Shown here: in pieces, positions 1 through 8,941 of the stretch
Layout of the letters: the number at the start of each line of letters is the position of its first letter
Numbering within the stretch: position 1 is the stretch's first letter
From: Actinobacteria bacterium HGW-Actinobacteria-1
Lineage (GTDB): Bacteria; Actinomycetota; Coriobacteriia; Anaerosomatales; Anaerosomataceae
Direction of reading: 5' to 3'
DNA: 64,000 nt
Assembly: GCA_002841355.1 (NCBI GenBank)
Contig: PHFB01000002.1
Location: 414,723-478,722, forward strand
Translations under genes and position numbers: made by a program
The notes under the pieces: model-generated
Told to the model about the DNA's origin: nothing
The model's database searches: none
Seen by the model: the letters and a program-made list of their open reading frames with translations, nothing else

Positions 1-2
1 AC

Positions 3-1868
3 CCGTCCCGAGTCGACCTACTGTCGTTTGATGCAGTTGCCGACACGGTCGCCGATGCCGTACTGGACGACGGTCTTGACCCGCTGGCCCTCGGCATTTC
101 GGGGCCGTGGGGAAGCGGCAAGACGACTGTTCTACGCCTCGTCGAGAACCGGCTCGCCGACGAGAGCAAGATTGGCAGTCGCATCATCGTCGTGGACAGT
201 GATCCTTGGCGGTATGACCCTGCTGTCGGTGCCAAAGAGAGCCTGATCTCCCAGGTGCTAGATGCTCTGACTGCCGAGTTCAAGTCGGAATTGGGTGGCG
301 CGGAGAAGGCGCTCGAGACCATCAAGAGGCTGGCGAAGCGTGTGGACTGGTCCAAGGCGATCAGCGTCGCGGCCCGCGCGTCGCTCATGCTACAGATACC
401 GTCCGTGGACGACCTAACCTCCCTGATAAAGGAGGACGGCCTGAACGGCGAGTCCCAGAGCCGCGGTCTGGACTCATTTCGGGACGAGTTCGCACGGCTC
501 ATGGAATCCCCCGAGCTTACGCAAGTTCGTCGGGTCGTGGTGCTGGTCGATGACCTTGACCGGTGTCTGCCGGAGACGGTTGTCGAGACTCTCGAGGCCA
601 TCCGCCTGTTCCTGGCTGTTCCGAAGATGTCCTTCGTGCTGGCAGCCGACGACGAGCGAGTCGCCGAGGCGATACGCGCGCACTACCCGATGTCCGACCG
701 GCCCGACGAATCGTCCTCGGCCCCCCGCGAGGAGCCGTCGAAGCTCTACCTACACAAGATCGTGCAGACGACAGTTCCATTGCCCGCACTGAGTCGCTTC
801 GACACGGAGGCCTTCCTACTGCTTCTTCAGCTGCAAAACCGTGAGTCGGATCCGTTGACAGAGCAGCAATTCACCACGGTCTTAGAGGGTTGCTCCAAGA
901 TTCGGACGACCACCGGGGACCTCGATGAGCTCAAGGTTCCGAAGGGCGTGAGTATTAACGACGAGCTCGCCTTTGCCGCGCGGTTGACGCCGATGCTGTA
1001 CGAGAAGCTCCGTGGCAACCCGCGGCGGGTGAAGCGATTCCTCAACGATCTCAACGTGCGTCGATCCATAGCCCGACGTAGGGGGATTGCGCTGCAACCA
1101 GCGGTTGTTGCGAAGCTCATGGTGCTCGAGGTTCTGTTGTCCGATGAGTTCAAGATCATGTTGGGCTGGCTAGCGAAGGGAGAGCTTCGGCAGCAGGTCG
1201 CCTCGCTGGAGAGACAGTCGCGAGAGCCGTCTCTTGCTCCCGCCGCGGGTTCGCCAGCCGAATCCGCGGCGGCCGGAGATGCACAGAAACCCCGACGCAC
1301 GCTTTCGGTCGCTCGCGGGGGCGAGCTTGCAGGGTTAGCTGGCGAGGAGTTCAGCGAGAACTTCATCCGATGGTCGAAGCTCCCTCCTGATCTCCGGGAT
1401 CTCGACTTGGCGCCCTACCTGTATCTCGCCGCGTCTTTTGCGGGTGAACCGCTCCTCGACACTGACCTTCCTGAGCGCCTTCGTGACATAGCGGCGAATT
1501 TGGTGTCGTCATCCCGCGCGGAGCAGAAGTCAGTTCAGGCCAGCGACCTTGCGGCGCTCACGTCGTCGGACACCGACGCTTTGCTCCAGCACCTGGGTCG
1601 TGTCGCGCGCGACCGCCCGCGCGAGCAGCGCAGCGCAGTCACCGGAATCTTGCGAGTCCACCGCGTGCACCCGTCTCACGCTGACGCGGCGGTCCGCGCC
1701 CTATTGGCGCTGCCCATTGGCGAGGTGGCGATGCCTACCGTGCTCCTCTTCGGGGATCCCGCTGACGCGGCGCTCAAGCCTGTCCTCGACGAGTGGAAGT
1801 CGAAGACGACGAACGGACTCGTCAAGAATGCCGTCGACGAAGCGGTGAAGCGAATGGGGGCCGGATAG
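3..1868 (+). CDS. qatA: QatA, KAP-family P-loop NTPase (5' end outside window)
   Basis: The frame is open from base 3, so the start codon lies left of the window. The visible part encodes a Walker A motif (GPWGSGKTT, about bases 108-134) followed by VDSDPWRYDP and a Walker B-like strand (VVVLVDDLDRC, near base 540), the usual layout of KAP NTPases. KAP ATPases serve as the ATPase component of several defence systems. The next three genes (QatB-like, QueC-like, TatD-like) overlap head to tail, which identifies this as QatA of the QatABCD anti-phage system. The C-terminal third is helical and has no recognised motif. Family assignment is secure. The defence role follows from gene order and was not tested here. 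Confidence 0.9.
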   Translation, partial: PSRVDLLSFDAVADTVADAVLDDGLDPLALGISGPWGSGKTTVLRLVENRLADESKIGSRIIVVDSDPWRYDPAVGAKESLISQVLDALTAEFKSELGGAEKALETIKRLAKRVDWSKAISVAARASLMLQIPSVDDLTSLIKEDGLNGESQSRGLDSFRDEFARLMESPELTQVRRVVVLVDDLDRCLPETVVETLEAIRLFLAVPKMSFVLAADDERVAEAIRAHYPMSDRPDESSSAPREEPSKLYLHKIVQTTVPLPALSRFDTEAFLLLLQLQNRESDPLTEQQFTTVLEGCSKIRTTTGDLDELKVPKGVSINDELAFAARLTPMLYEKLRGNPRRVKRFLNDLNVRRSIARRRGIALQPAVVAKLMVLEVLLSDEFKIMLGWLAKGELRQQVASLERQSREPSLAPAAGSPAESAAAGDAQKPRRTLSVARGGELAGLAGEEFSENFIRWSKLPPDLRDLDLAPYLYLAASFAGEPLLDTDLPERLRDIAANLVSSSRAEQKSVQASDLAALTSSDTDALLQHLGRVARDRPREQRSAVTGILRVHRVHPSHADAAVRALLALPIGEVAMPTVLLFGDPADAALKPVLDEWKSKTTNGLVKNAVDEAVKRMGAG

Positions 1869-2668
1869 TGGGAACGAGCGGTTCGTATTCGGGCAGCGGC
1901 GGCAAGGCTGGTCGAGACCTCCGTAGCGGTCTCGGGAACTGGCTCGACTCGGTTCCAGAGGCTGGCGGCACCGACACAGCTGAGAACGGAAGCCAAGTTC
2001 CAGTGAGGCTGCCCCCCGCGACGCTTGCGCCGGCCATTCAGCTGCTGCGTCCGCGCAGCACATCCGGGGGCAGGGGCGACGGTCCGAGCGGGGGAGCGGG
2101 TGCGGGCGAAGGGCCGACCGGTCGCGCGGGAGGAGGGCCGATCCGGTCTGCTCCCCGGGTCGCCGCCTCCGCCGGTCGGGCAGCCGCTGCCGCCTACGCG
2201 TTTCGGGTTGCAGATGTTGCAGGACTGCAAGACTTGGGGCTCGATTACCGCGAGCTCAGTTCACTTGGTCCTCTCGACGTCACAAGACGAATCGTGGAGA
2301 TGGCGTGCGGCCCCCGCTCGAACAGCACAATTGAAGACGGCGAGGAACGATACGTGGCTGCCGAGGTGGCGGAGTGGATTCTGGAGCGAGACGACGGAGG
2401 AGCGCCCCCCACTCCTGACGAGATCGTGCGAGAGACGATTGCCATCATTATCTCTGAAGTCGTTGAGACGGAAGTCGGCGAGATGCTCAGAACCGATGAG
2501 CGTCCCGAATGGGCTTCACAGCTGGCCGAAGGTCAGATTCGTGAGGCGGCCGAGATCCTGGCAGGACGTGCCCAGCTGACTGCAAGCGGAGTCACGCATG
2601 CGGACTTCGCGCGATCGATTGAAGACGGTATCGAGACACTCCGTCGGATTCTGGGAGGTAGGGCCTGA
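1868..2668 (+). CDS. qatB: QatB-like protein
   Basis: This 266-residue protein starts at a GTG that overlaps the qatA stop by one base (TAGTG). The N-terminus VGTSGSYSGSGG and the Gly/Ser/Pro-rich, probably disordered first 110 residues resemble QatB proteins. The C-terminal half is predicted alpha-helical and acidic. No catalytic motif is visible. The biochemical function of QatB is not established. In characterised Qat systems all four genes are needed for phage protection. The gene ends in TGATG, coupling it to qatC. The call rests mainly on gene order and the N-terminal pattern. Confidence 0.8.
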   Translation: MGTSGSYSGSGGKAGRDLRSGLGNWLDSVPEAGGTDTAENGSQVPVRLPPATLAPAIQLLRPRSTSGGRGDGPSGGAGAGEGPTGRAGGGPIRSAPRVAASAGRAAAAAYAFRVADVAGLQDLGLDYRELSSLGPLDVTRRIVEMACGPRSNSTIEDGEERYVAAEVAEWILERDDGGAPPTPDEIVRETIAIIISEVVETEVGEMLRTDERPEWASQLAEGQIREAAEILAGRAQLTASGVTHADFARSIEDGIETLRRILGGRA

Positions 2669-3975
2669 TGTCGACCTTCAGGATGCGTCTCGCGCTTCCA
2701 GAACGGGTATCGCCCTCAATTGCTGCATCATCGTTCTACTGGACGCCAACGGGCAACGATTCATTCGCAGCGACTCTTGGTCCAGGCGTTCAGCTCGGTC
2801 CGCGATTGGGTGCGATGGGCCCAATTCCCCAGAAGAACGCTGAGTTCGTGCACTTGGCCGCCGCTGTGTTCGCCGCCGACAGGTCCGTTCCTCGAGCCGG
2901 CGGCGGGTCGGAATGGAATTCCCGCCGGATCCAGGTTGTCGTGCCTGTTCGCGATGTGGCGGCTTGGAACGCAATCGCTGATGAGATGGCCGAGCTAGTC
3001 GGCTTCCTCACGGGAGACACCTGGACGATCAAGTTCTACAGAGCGGCGTCAAGACGGGAGAAGGTTGAACCGCATCCTACGCCAGTCGCCAGGGTGCTGC
3101 TCCTCAGCGGTGGGGCGGACTCGGCAGTCGGTGCGCTCGTGTCACGATCCCGTCTGCAGCTAGACGAGACGCACGCGCTCTTGTCCCACGTGGGCCTCAC
3201 GACTCTTTCGCCGGTTCAGAGGCGCGTTGCGTCGAGCGCCGAGAGGCTCCTCCCCGGACCCTGCCAGCGTCACGTACAAGTGCGTTTCGGACGCCATGCT
3301 AAGCGCGTCGACGGGGGTCATTACGCCGATGAGCCATCAAGTCGATCTCGCTCGCTCCTGTTTCTCTCACTGGGTCTCGCTGAAGCCTCTATCGATGCGG
3401 CGCCGCTTTGGATTGCCGAGAACGGCTTTGCCTCGCTCAACCCGCCGCTCGGCCCGGAACGCAGAGGAAGCCTGTCGACACGGACGACCCACCCGGCCTT
3501 CCTTCGCGGTCTCTCGGAGCTGCTGGTTCGCGTGGGGGCCCACGCGGACATTGAGAACCCGTTTGCATCTTTGACGAAGGGTGAGATGTTCGCCCTAGCT
3601 GCTCAACTCGTGGGCAGTGACGAAGCCTCAGACTACTTGAGCGCGACACACTCGTGCGGTCTATCCGGACAACGGGCGTTCGGTCTGCCTACGAACTCGC
3701 AGTGCGGCGTCTGCTTCGGCTGCACCGTCCGACGCGCGGCGTTCCACGCGGCGGGGCTGAAGGACCAGACCGACTACATCGCCTCGCGGGGGGACGTGCG
3801 GATTGAGAGCTGGCTCAGACGCAACTCGGTAGTTCGCCCGATGCGTGACTTCGTTCGACGCGGCGTGAAGAGCCGCGACGTCGTGACCATGAGCCTCCCG
3901 CCAGACTACGCCGCCAGTGATGCGCTCGACTTGTGCAGCCGCGCCGTTGTTGAGCTCAAGGGCTTCCTCGGATGA
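2668..3975 (+). CDS. qatC: QatC, QueC-like PP-loop ATPase
   Basis: This 435-residue protein has a PP-loop signature SGGADS at about residues 147-152. Near the C-terminus is a four-cysteine cluster (SCGLSG...QCGVCFGC) like the zinc site of QueC, the 7-cyano-7-deazaguanine synthase. It is much longer than housekeeping QueC, with about 140 extra N-terminal residues, as expected for the Qat version. QueC-like enzymes in defence systems have been proposed to make a deazaguanine-type or amide modification; the substrate here is unknown. The start overlaps the qatB stop and the end overlaps the qatD start (ATGA), so the four genes form one translationally coupled operon. Confidence 0.9.
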   Translation: MSTFRMRLALPERVSPSIAASSFYWTPTGNDSFAATLGPGVQLGPRLGAMGPIPQKNAEFVHLAAAVFAADRSVPRAGGGSEWNSRRIQVVVPVRDVAAWNAIADEMAELVGFLTGDTWTIKFYRAASRREKVEPHPTPVARVLLLSGGADSAVGALVSRSRLQLDETHALLSHVGLTTLSPVQRRVASSAERLLPGPCQRHVQVRFGRHAKRVDGGHYADEPSSRSRSLLFLSLGLAEASIDAAPLWIAENGFASLNPPLGPERRGSLSTRTTHPAFLRGLSELLVRVGAHADIENPFASLTKGEMFALAAQLVGSDEASDYLSATHSCGLSGQRAFGLPTNSQCGVCFGCTVRRAAFHAAGLKDQTDYIASRGDVRIESWLRRNSVVRPMRDFVRRGVKSRDVVTMSLPPDYAASDALDLCSRAVVELKGFLG

Positions 3976-4733
3976 CCAGCCTTCCCCCGCTCGACCTGCA
4001 CGCCCACGTGAATGTGGATATCGATCCACTCGATCTTCGCGCGCTCCATTCTGTCGTATTCGCGGTAACCCGCTCGCTCGAAGAGGCGGAGCGGGCAGTG
4101 TGCCGCTCTGACGACGCCACAGTGTGGGGAGTCGGTGCGCATCCCAGTCTGTGTTCCGCCGTCAATGACTTCTCCCCACAGGTCTTCTCCCGACTAGTGA
4201 AGCGCACCGCGTTCGTTGGCGAGCTGGGGCTCGATGCGAAGTCTCGAGTACCGATGGTGCGGCAACGCGACACGCTGCGCGAGGCGCTGGCCGTCCTAGC
4301 GGAGCAGCCGCGAATCACGAGTGTCCACAGCTATGGCGCGTGCGAGCACGTCTTGGATGAAGTCGAGGCGGCAGGCGTTCAAGGAATCGTGCTGCATTGG
4401 TGGCTAGGCGACGAAGATGCGACCCGCCGTGCGATTGACCTTGGCTGCTGGTTCTCAGTGAATCCGTCGCAGGCTGAGAATGCGGAGAGGCTCCGCCTCC
4501 TGCCAGTGGACCGCGTGTTGCCAGAGACCGACCATCCTTTCGGAGATCGACGGGTCAGGGAGTCTCGGCCGGGGTGTACAGAGGCCGTTGAGGAGCGTAT
4601 CTCCGTGGTTCTCAGCCATCCGCGCGACCAACTCCGCGAGAAGATGTGGTCGAATCTGCAAGCCCTCGTCTCTGCGACATCGACCTACAGCTTGCTGCCG
4701 CGCGCTGTGCGCGCAAGGCTCGCCACGATCTAG
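3972..4733 (+). CDS. qatD: QatD, TatD-family metal-dependent hydrolase
   Basis: This 253-residue protein carries the TatD/amidohydrolase metal ligands: an HxH pair at residues 10 and 12 (LDLHAHVNVD), a Glu in VGELGLD, His in VHSYG and in LHWWLGD, and a late Asp in LPETDHPFG. TatD proteins are metal-dependent nucleases. As QatD this gene completes the QatABCD operon. The start ATG overlaps the qatC stop (ATGA). The gene ends 28 bases before the convergent end of the conjugation operon. Confidence 0.9.
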   Translation: MTSLPPLDLHAHVNVDIDPLDLRALHSVVFAVTRSLEEAERAVCRSDDATVWGVGAHPSLCSAVNDFSPQVFSRLVKRTAFVGELGLDAKSRVPMVRQRDTLREALAVLAEQPRITSVHSYGACEHVLDEVEAAGVQGIVLHWWLGDEDATRRAIDLGCWFSVNPSQAENAERLRLLPVDRVLPETDHPFGDRRVRESRPGCTEAVEERISVVLSHPRDQLREKMWSNLQALVSATSTYSLLPRAVRARLATI

Positions 4734-4761
4734 TCGGCGCCCCCTCAATGCGCACGTATGG

Positions 4762-5844
4762 CTACGGCGTCGGAGTCATCGCCGACGCATCCCACGCCGG
4801 CCGTCTAATCGACGCAATCGTCGAACTCCGCGCCGATAGCTCCGAGATCTTCACGACGTCGCCCGTGCGCGGCGCATGAACGTACTTGCCCCCGCCGATG
4901 TACATGCCGACGTGGTGGATGTGCCCCGCCTCCCAGAAGATCATGTCGCCGGGCTGGATCTGCGACAGACTCACGCTTGTGCCGAGGGTGTTCCACATCC
5001 CAGACGTCGTGCCCCGGCCTGAGAAGTCCGCGTAGCGCCACATGATCCAGTCCGCGAGACCGGAACAGTCGAAAGTGTCCGGGCCGGTTGCTCCCCACAC
5101 GTACGGGCAGCCGAGGACGGACAGGGCAAGCCGCACCGGCGGGAAGTTGACCGCGACGCCTGACTTGTCGAGCTCGCCCAGTACCTCAGGGGTGAGTGCC
5201 GTCGCACCGGGGCCACCGGCACCGTTGAGCCCGGAGGCATCCAGCACCTGCCCGGTCTCGTCAAACGTGCCCAGGATGGCGAGGTAGCGCTCGGCTGCCT
5301 GCCCGGCCTCTGCGCCCGTGAACGCCGCGCCAGCCGGGGCGAGCCTCGGCGCAAGGTCCGCGACCGGTGGGTACGTGCTCGTGGCGAGCACCGTGCTCGT
5401 GCCCTCGGCTGTGTACGTGTAGGCGATCGAGGAGCGTACGAGGCCGTAGGCGGCCTGAGGATCGGCCTTTGTGAAGTCCTGGTCGCACTGGACGGCCGAC
5501 AGCGCCAGGAGATAGCGCCACGTCGGCAGGTCGAGGTTGGCGTCCACCGCCTTGCCGGCGGGCGCTCCGGCAGTGGCGTCGTCGATAGCGTCGTTCTGCA
5601 GCCGGTTCTCAAGCTCGGCGTAGGTCTTGATCTGCGTCGCAATCGCGGCCGGATCCGTCTGGTGCCCGAACAGGAAGGACGGCACAGACGCCGCGAACGC
5701 GCCGGCGAACGCCGTGCCCATGAAGAGTGCCGCCACCAGCGCGACCCCTGCACCGACGAGAACCTTGCGCTCGATAGACTTCTTGTCGACGACGCCGCGC
5801 ACGGCAGCTGCGGCGATACGCGCGATGGTGAGAGGTTCGGCCAT
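4762..5844 (-). CDS. NlpC/P60 peptidoglycan hydrolase of the conjugation operon
   Basis: This 360-residue protein has one N-terminal membrane segment (about residues 28-55) and a C-terminal NlpC/P60 domain. The catalytic Cys is in TFDCSGLADW, the His in HIHHVGMYIGG, and a further conserved stretch is VHAPRTGDVV. In Gram-positive conjugation systems such enzymes open the cell wall for the secretion channel, a VirB1-like role. It is the last gene of the minus-strand T4SS operon, 9 bases downstream of the VirB4 ATPase gene. The central 150 residues have no confidently recognised fold. Confidence 0.85.
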   Translation of the reverse strand: MAEPLTIARIAAAAVRGVVDKKSIERKVLVGAGVALVAALFMGTAFAGAFAASVPSFLFGHQTDPAAIATQIKTYAELENRLQNDAIDDATAGAPAGKAVDANLDLPTWRYLLALSAVQCDQDFTKADPQAAYGLVRSSIAYTYTAEGTSTVLATSTYPPVADLAPRLAPAGAAFTGAEAGQAAERYLAILGTFDETGQVLDASGLNGAGGPGATALTPEVLGELDKSGVAVNFPPVRLALSVLGCPYVWGATGPDTFDCSGLADWIMWRYADFSGRGTTSGMWNTLGTSVSLSQIQPGDMIFWEAGHIHHVGMYIGGGKYVHAPRTGDVVKISELSARSSTIASIRRPAWDASAMTPTP

Positions 5845-5853
5845 GATGCTCCT

Positions 5854-7722
5854 CTACGCCGCCGGCGTCTTCTCGCTGCTCGTCGATAGGAGCTGCACCA
5901 TCTTGGGTGTGCGCTTCACATCGAGGATGCACTTGCGCTGCCCCACCATCAGCAGGCAGCGGCCGACCGCCTTGCGTGCCACGGCGTCCGCCTCGGCACG
6001 CGAGAGGTCGTACAGATCCACGATGTGTGCGAGCTCGCGACCGTCGGCGCCGAAGACGACCTTCGTGCTGGCGTTGTCGAGCACAGCTCGGCCCTGCCGC
6101 TCGATCGCGGGGTCGAGGAAGTCGCTCACGTTCTGCGTGGCGACCATGAGCGCGCCGCCGTACTTGCGGATTCGCTTGGCGAAGTTCTTGATCGCCTCGA
6201 GAGTCGCTGGCGTCTTGGGGTCGATCGCCAGGTGCGCCTCGTCCATGACGACGAGAAGATGCTCGCCGGTGTCGCGGTTAGCCTGGATCTCGCGCCACAT
6301 CAGCTGCGTGATGAGGTGGTACTGCGCCGCGTACGTGGACGAGTCGGCCTCCTGTAGCGCGTGGGTTGAGAACACGAGCACGTCGCTACCGAGCGTGACG
6401 TTCGTCTGTCCGTCCCACATCAGTCCCCGCGAGCCCTCGGTGAGGTTCTTGAAGAACAGATCGAGCCCCGCGTACGCCTCACGCTCGCCGGCCGACGGCT
6501 CGACGGCGGCGTGCACGCGCGAGGCAATCTGGGCGCGCAGATCCGAGAGCGTCGGCCACGCCGTCATGTGACTCACGCTTGTGAGATCCAAAGTCAGGCC
6601 GTGATCTCGATACAGCTCACGGACCTCGATCTCGAGGATCTCGCGCGCAGTGTAGTCGTCGGGGAGTTGCAGGGCGAAGAAGGTCTTCAGGAACTCAAGG
6701 TGCCGAGCCACGGGATTGAAGCGGCCCAGATCGGCCTCTTCCTCGTCGTCGGCCACGGCCTCTGTGGCCCAGACCTCGAGCGGGTTGATGACCGTCGCGC
6801 CGCTGTTGCCCGCGTCGATCCACTGGCCGTCGATCCGGGCCGAGAGCGCCCGGTATTCGTCCTCAGGGTCGATGATGATGACCTTCGTGCCGGCCATGTG
6901 CTCCATGAGGATGTCGAGCTTCATGAACGTGGACTTGCCGCCGCCGGCGTTGCCGAGCACCACCATGTTCGCGTTGGAGCGGTCGGCGAAGCCGGAGGAG
7001 CCGAACCGCCAGCGGTCGATCACGACGACACCGCCGGTGGTGTCCAGCCCGTAGACCTTGCCGTACCCGTCGTTGATGCCCGCCGCCGAGAAGGGCGCGG
7101 CTGCGGCCAGTGTGCTCGAAGGCATCGGCATCGCGTAGAGCTCGTGCAGCCGCGCGGAGCGATAGCCGTAGGGGCTTGAGTGCAGAATCGCGTCCTTGGT
7201 CATGAACCACGGCCGCTGGGCGATGATCTGGTTCGCCGCGAGTCGGCCCTGCACCCCTTTGACGCGTGAGGTTAGCCCCTCGGCGTTCTCGGCGGTCACG
7301 ATGAAGGACACGACCGAGTCGAACATCGCCTGGTTCTCCGAACCGGACAGCCGTAGGAGCTCTGCGGCCTGGTCCCGCTTCGCTGAGGCCTGCATGCGCT
7401 CATACGCACCCTTGTTCTTGCTCTCGGCCTGGAAGCTCCAGCCGGAGAGTGAGTCCGAGACGATGCGGTTGAACTCGGCGGCGCTTCGGCGCACCGCGTC
7501 GATGTGGACGGTCACACCGGGCAGCCGGATGCGCGAGAGCCACTCGGCCGGCAGCCGGGCGGGGTACTTCGTGACCACGAGGACGGCCATGTACTGGTCA
7601 CCGAATCTGCATGAGTTCTTGTCCGAGAACTCGGCCACCACTGGCGCGATGAGCTCTCGCAGGCGCGTGTTCGGCAGGATCTGCGTGACCTGTTCGGTCA
7701 CTTCGGTCTTCTTGCGGGCCAT
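5854..7722 (-). CDS. virB4: VirB4/TraC-type conjugation ATPase
   Basis: This 622-residue protein has a Walker A motif GNAGGGKST at about residues 257-265, the VIIIDPEDEY motif typical of VirB4, and Walker B LLVVMDEAHLA at about residue 475. VirB4 is the conserved cytoplasmic ATPase that powers pilin handling and substrate transfer in type IV secretion. The N-terminal 240 residues match the usual VirB4 leader domain. It lies between the 204-residue conserved protein upstream and the NlpC/P60 gene downstream on the same strand. Confidence 0.92.
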   Translation of the reverse strand: MARKKTEVTEQVTQILPNTRLRELIAPVVAEFSDKNSCRFGDQYMAVLVVTKYPARLPAEWLSRIRLPGVTVHIDAVRRSAAEFNRIVSDSLSGWSFQAESKNKGAYERMQASAKRDQAAELLRLSGSENQAMFDSVVSFIVTAENAEGLTSRVKGVQGRLAANQIIAQRPWFMTKDAILHSSPYGYRSARLHELYAMPMPSSTLAAAAPFSAAGINDGYGKVYGLDTTGGVVVIDRWRFGSSGFADRSNANMVVLGNAGGGKSTFMKLDILMEHMAGTKVIIIDPEDEYRALSARIDGQWIDAGNSGATVINPLEVWATEAVADDEEEADLGRFNPVARHLEFLKTFFALQLPDDYTAREILEIEVRELYRDHGLTLDLTSVSHMTAWPTLSDLRAQIASRVHAAVEPSAGEREAYAGLDLFFKNLTEGSRGLMWDGQTNVTLGSDVLVFSTHALQEADSSTYAAQYHLITQLMWREIQANRDTGEHLLVVMDEAHLAIDPKTPATLEAIKNFAKRIRKYGGALMVATQNVSDFLDPAIERQGRAVLDNASTKVVFGADGRELAHIVDLYDLSRAEADAVARKAVGRCLLMVGQRKCILDVKRTPKMVQLLSTSSEKTPAA

Positions 7723-7741
7723 GAGCGTCCGCCCTTCTTTG

Positions 7742-8356
7742 TCAGACGCCGACGAGCGGCGCGATGTTGAGTGACGGGTCGTCGGAGGGCAGCGTGACGG
7801 CGGGGGAGGGCAGACTGAATCGTACGAACGTATTGATCACGTCGGCCGCGCTCATCCAGCTCGCCGAGATCCCGCGCGTGCCGAGCGTGGCGATGAAATT
7901 GCGGGCCTCCGTGAAGAGGTCGTTTCGCTGTGCGTCGGTCGCTGCCGGTGGCGTCGTGAGGATGAAGAAGAAGTCCCGCTCGGCTGCGTTGCCCGTGCTC
8001 ATCAGGTCGGCCACGAACTCGATCTGGTCGGCGATGAGCGTGCGCCGGCCGCTCGTGGCGGCCCTCTCCATGAGGCTGCGCAGGTGGTTCATCTGCTCTT
8101 CGAGGTCGGCCGCGCGAGGGCCGATGTAGATCCGCACGCCCACGGTGAGTGAGTTGTACGCCGCCTGAAAGGCGTCGAAGTTCGCCGCCACACCGCCAGC
8201 GTCCTTGAGCGTCATGTCTTGCGGCTGCACCCGCAGATGCACGGCGTAGGTGCCGTCGGTGAGAAGCGTGTAGTCGCCGGCGGGTGATCTGAGCACGTCG
8301 GAGACGGGGATCAGGTCCGCCATCGTGTCTGCCGGTGACATCTTAGGTCTGAGCAT
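7742..8356 (-). CDS. conserved conjugation protein, possibly VirB4 N-terminal-like
   Basis: This 204-residue soluble protein has no transmembrane segment. It starts inside the 3' end of the preceding PrgI-like gene (14-base overlap), so the two are coupled. The pattern (PAGDYTLLTDGTYAVHLRVQ, then helical SLMERAATSGRRT) resembles the N-terminal domain of TraC/VirB4 proteins. The real VirB4 gene follows 19 bases downstream with its own N-terminal region, so this looks like a separate helper rather than a frameshifted half. Its molecular function is unknown; the link to conjugation comes from context. Confidence 0.7.
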   Translation of the reverse strand: MLRPKMSPADTMADLIPVSDVLRSPAGDYTLLTDGTYAVHLRVQPQDMTLKDAGGVAANFDAFQAAYNSLTVGVRIYIGPRAADLEEQMNHLRSLMERAATSGRRTLIADQIEFVADLMSTGNAAERDFFFILTTPPAATDAQRNDLFTEARNFIATLGTRGISASWMSAADVINTFVRFSLPSPAVTLPSDDPSLNIAPLVGV

Positions 8357-8693
8357 CGGTGATTCCGCCCTTCTCGATCTTGAGGTAGTAGCGCTTGGGC
8401 TCGCGGACCCAGCGCAGTGAGTTCTTGAGGAAGTCGGCCACCGTCACGTCGGCGACCGAATCGGTCACAAGCCCCCAGCCGGTCATGATCCAGAGCCCCG
8501 CCGCGAGCAGCCCGACGAACACGACCCGCGTGGCGATCGCCGCGACGATCGCGGCGAGAGGGGCGGTGCCGAGCACGTAGTACATGTAGATCTGGTTGTG
8601 CCTCGGCACGTTGGGGGTGAGCACCTGCTTGCCAAGCGCCACGCGCGACGGGGCCAGATAGCCCTCGCGCTGCTCTTCTTCTGCTGTCGCCAC
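8343..8693 (-). CDS. PrgI/VirB3-like inner-membrane T4SS protein
   Basis: This 116-residue protein has two closely spaced hydrophobic segments (about residues 40-75), preceded by a polar N-terminus and followed by WVREPKRYYL. That is the layout of PrgI and VirB3-type subunits that sit next to VirB4 in Gram-positive conjugation channels. It lies directly upstream of the VirB4 region and overlaps the next gene. Assignment is by topology and order. Confidence 0.75.
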   Translation of the reverse strand: MATAEEEQREGYLAPSRVALGKQVLTPNVPRHNQIYMYYVLGTAPLAAIVAAIATRVVFVGLLAAGLWIMTGWGLVTDSVADVTVADFLKNSLRWVREPKRYYLKIEKGGITDAQT

Positions 8694-8705
8694 GTCCGGG
8701 GCCTC

Positions 8706-8939
8706 CTATCGGAACAACTGAGCGATCGCGGCGAGGATGCCGCCGGATAACACGAGAGAGATCAGGGCTGCGGCCATGACCGGTCGTGCGATCGTCCAGA
8801 GACTCGGCCGCGTCTCGCCGGGGGAGAGGACCGCCTTGATCGCCGAGACACCAGCGCGCGCAATCGCCGAGACGCTGACCACGCCGAGGAACACCGCCGA
8901 CCACCCGAGCACCGTGTTTGCCGCCGTTTGTTGGGCCAC
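8706..8939 (-). CDS. small two-TM membrane protein in T4SS operon
   Basis: This 77-residue protein is predicted to contain two membrane helices (about residues 10-30 and 50-72). It sits between the VirB6-like and PrgI-like genes with gaps of 2 and 12 bases. No family is recognised. Small membrane proteins at this position are common in actinobacterial conjugation operons. A role in the inner-membrane channel is inferred only from operon position. Confidence 0.65.
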   Translation of the reverse strand: MAQQTAANTVLGWSAVFLGVVSVSAIARAGVSAIKAVLSPGETRPSLWTIARPVMAAALISLVLSGGILAAIAQLFR

Positions 8940-8941
8940 GG

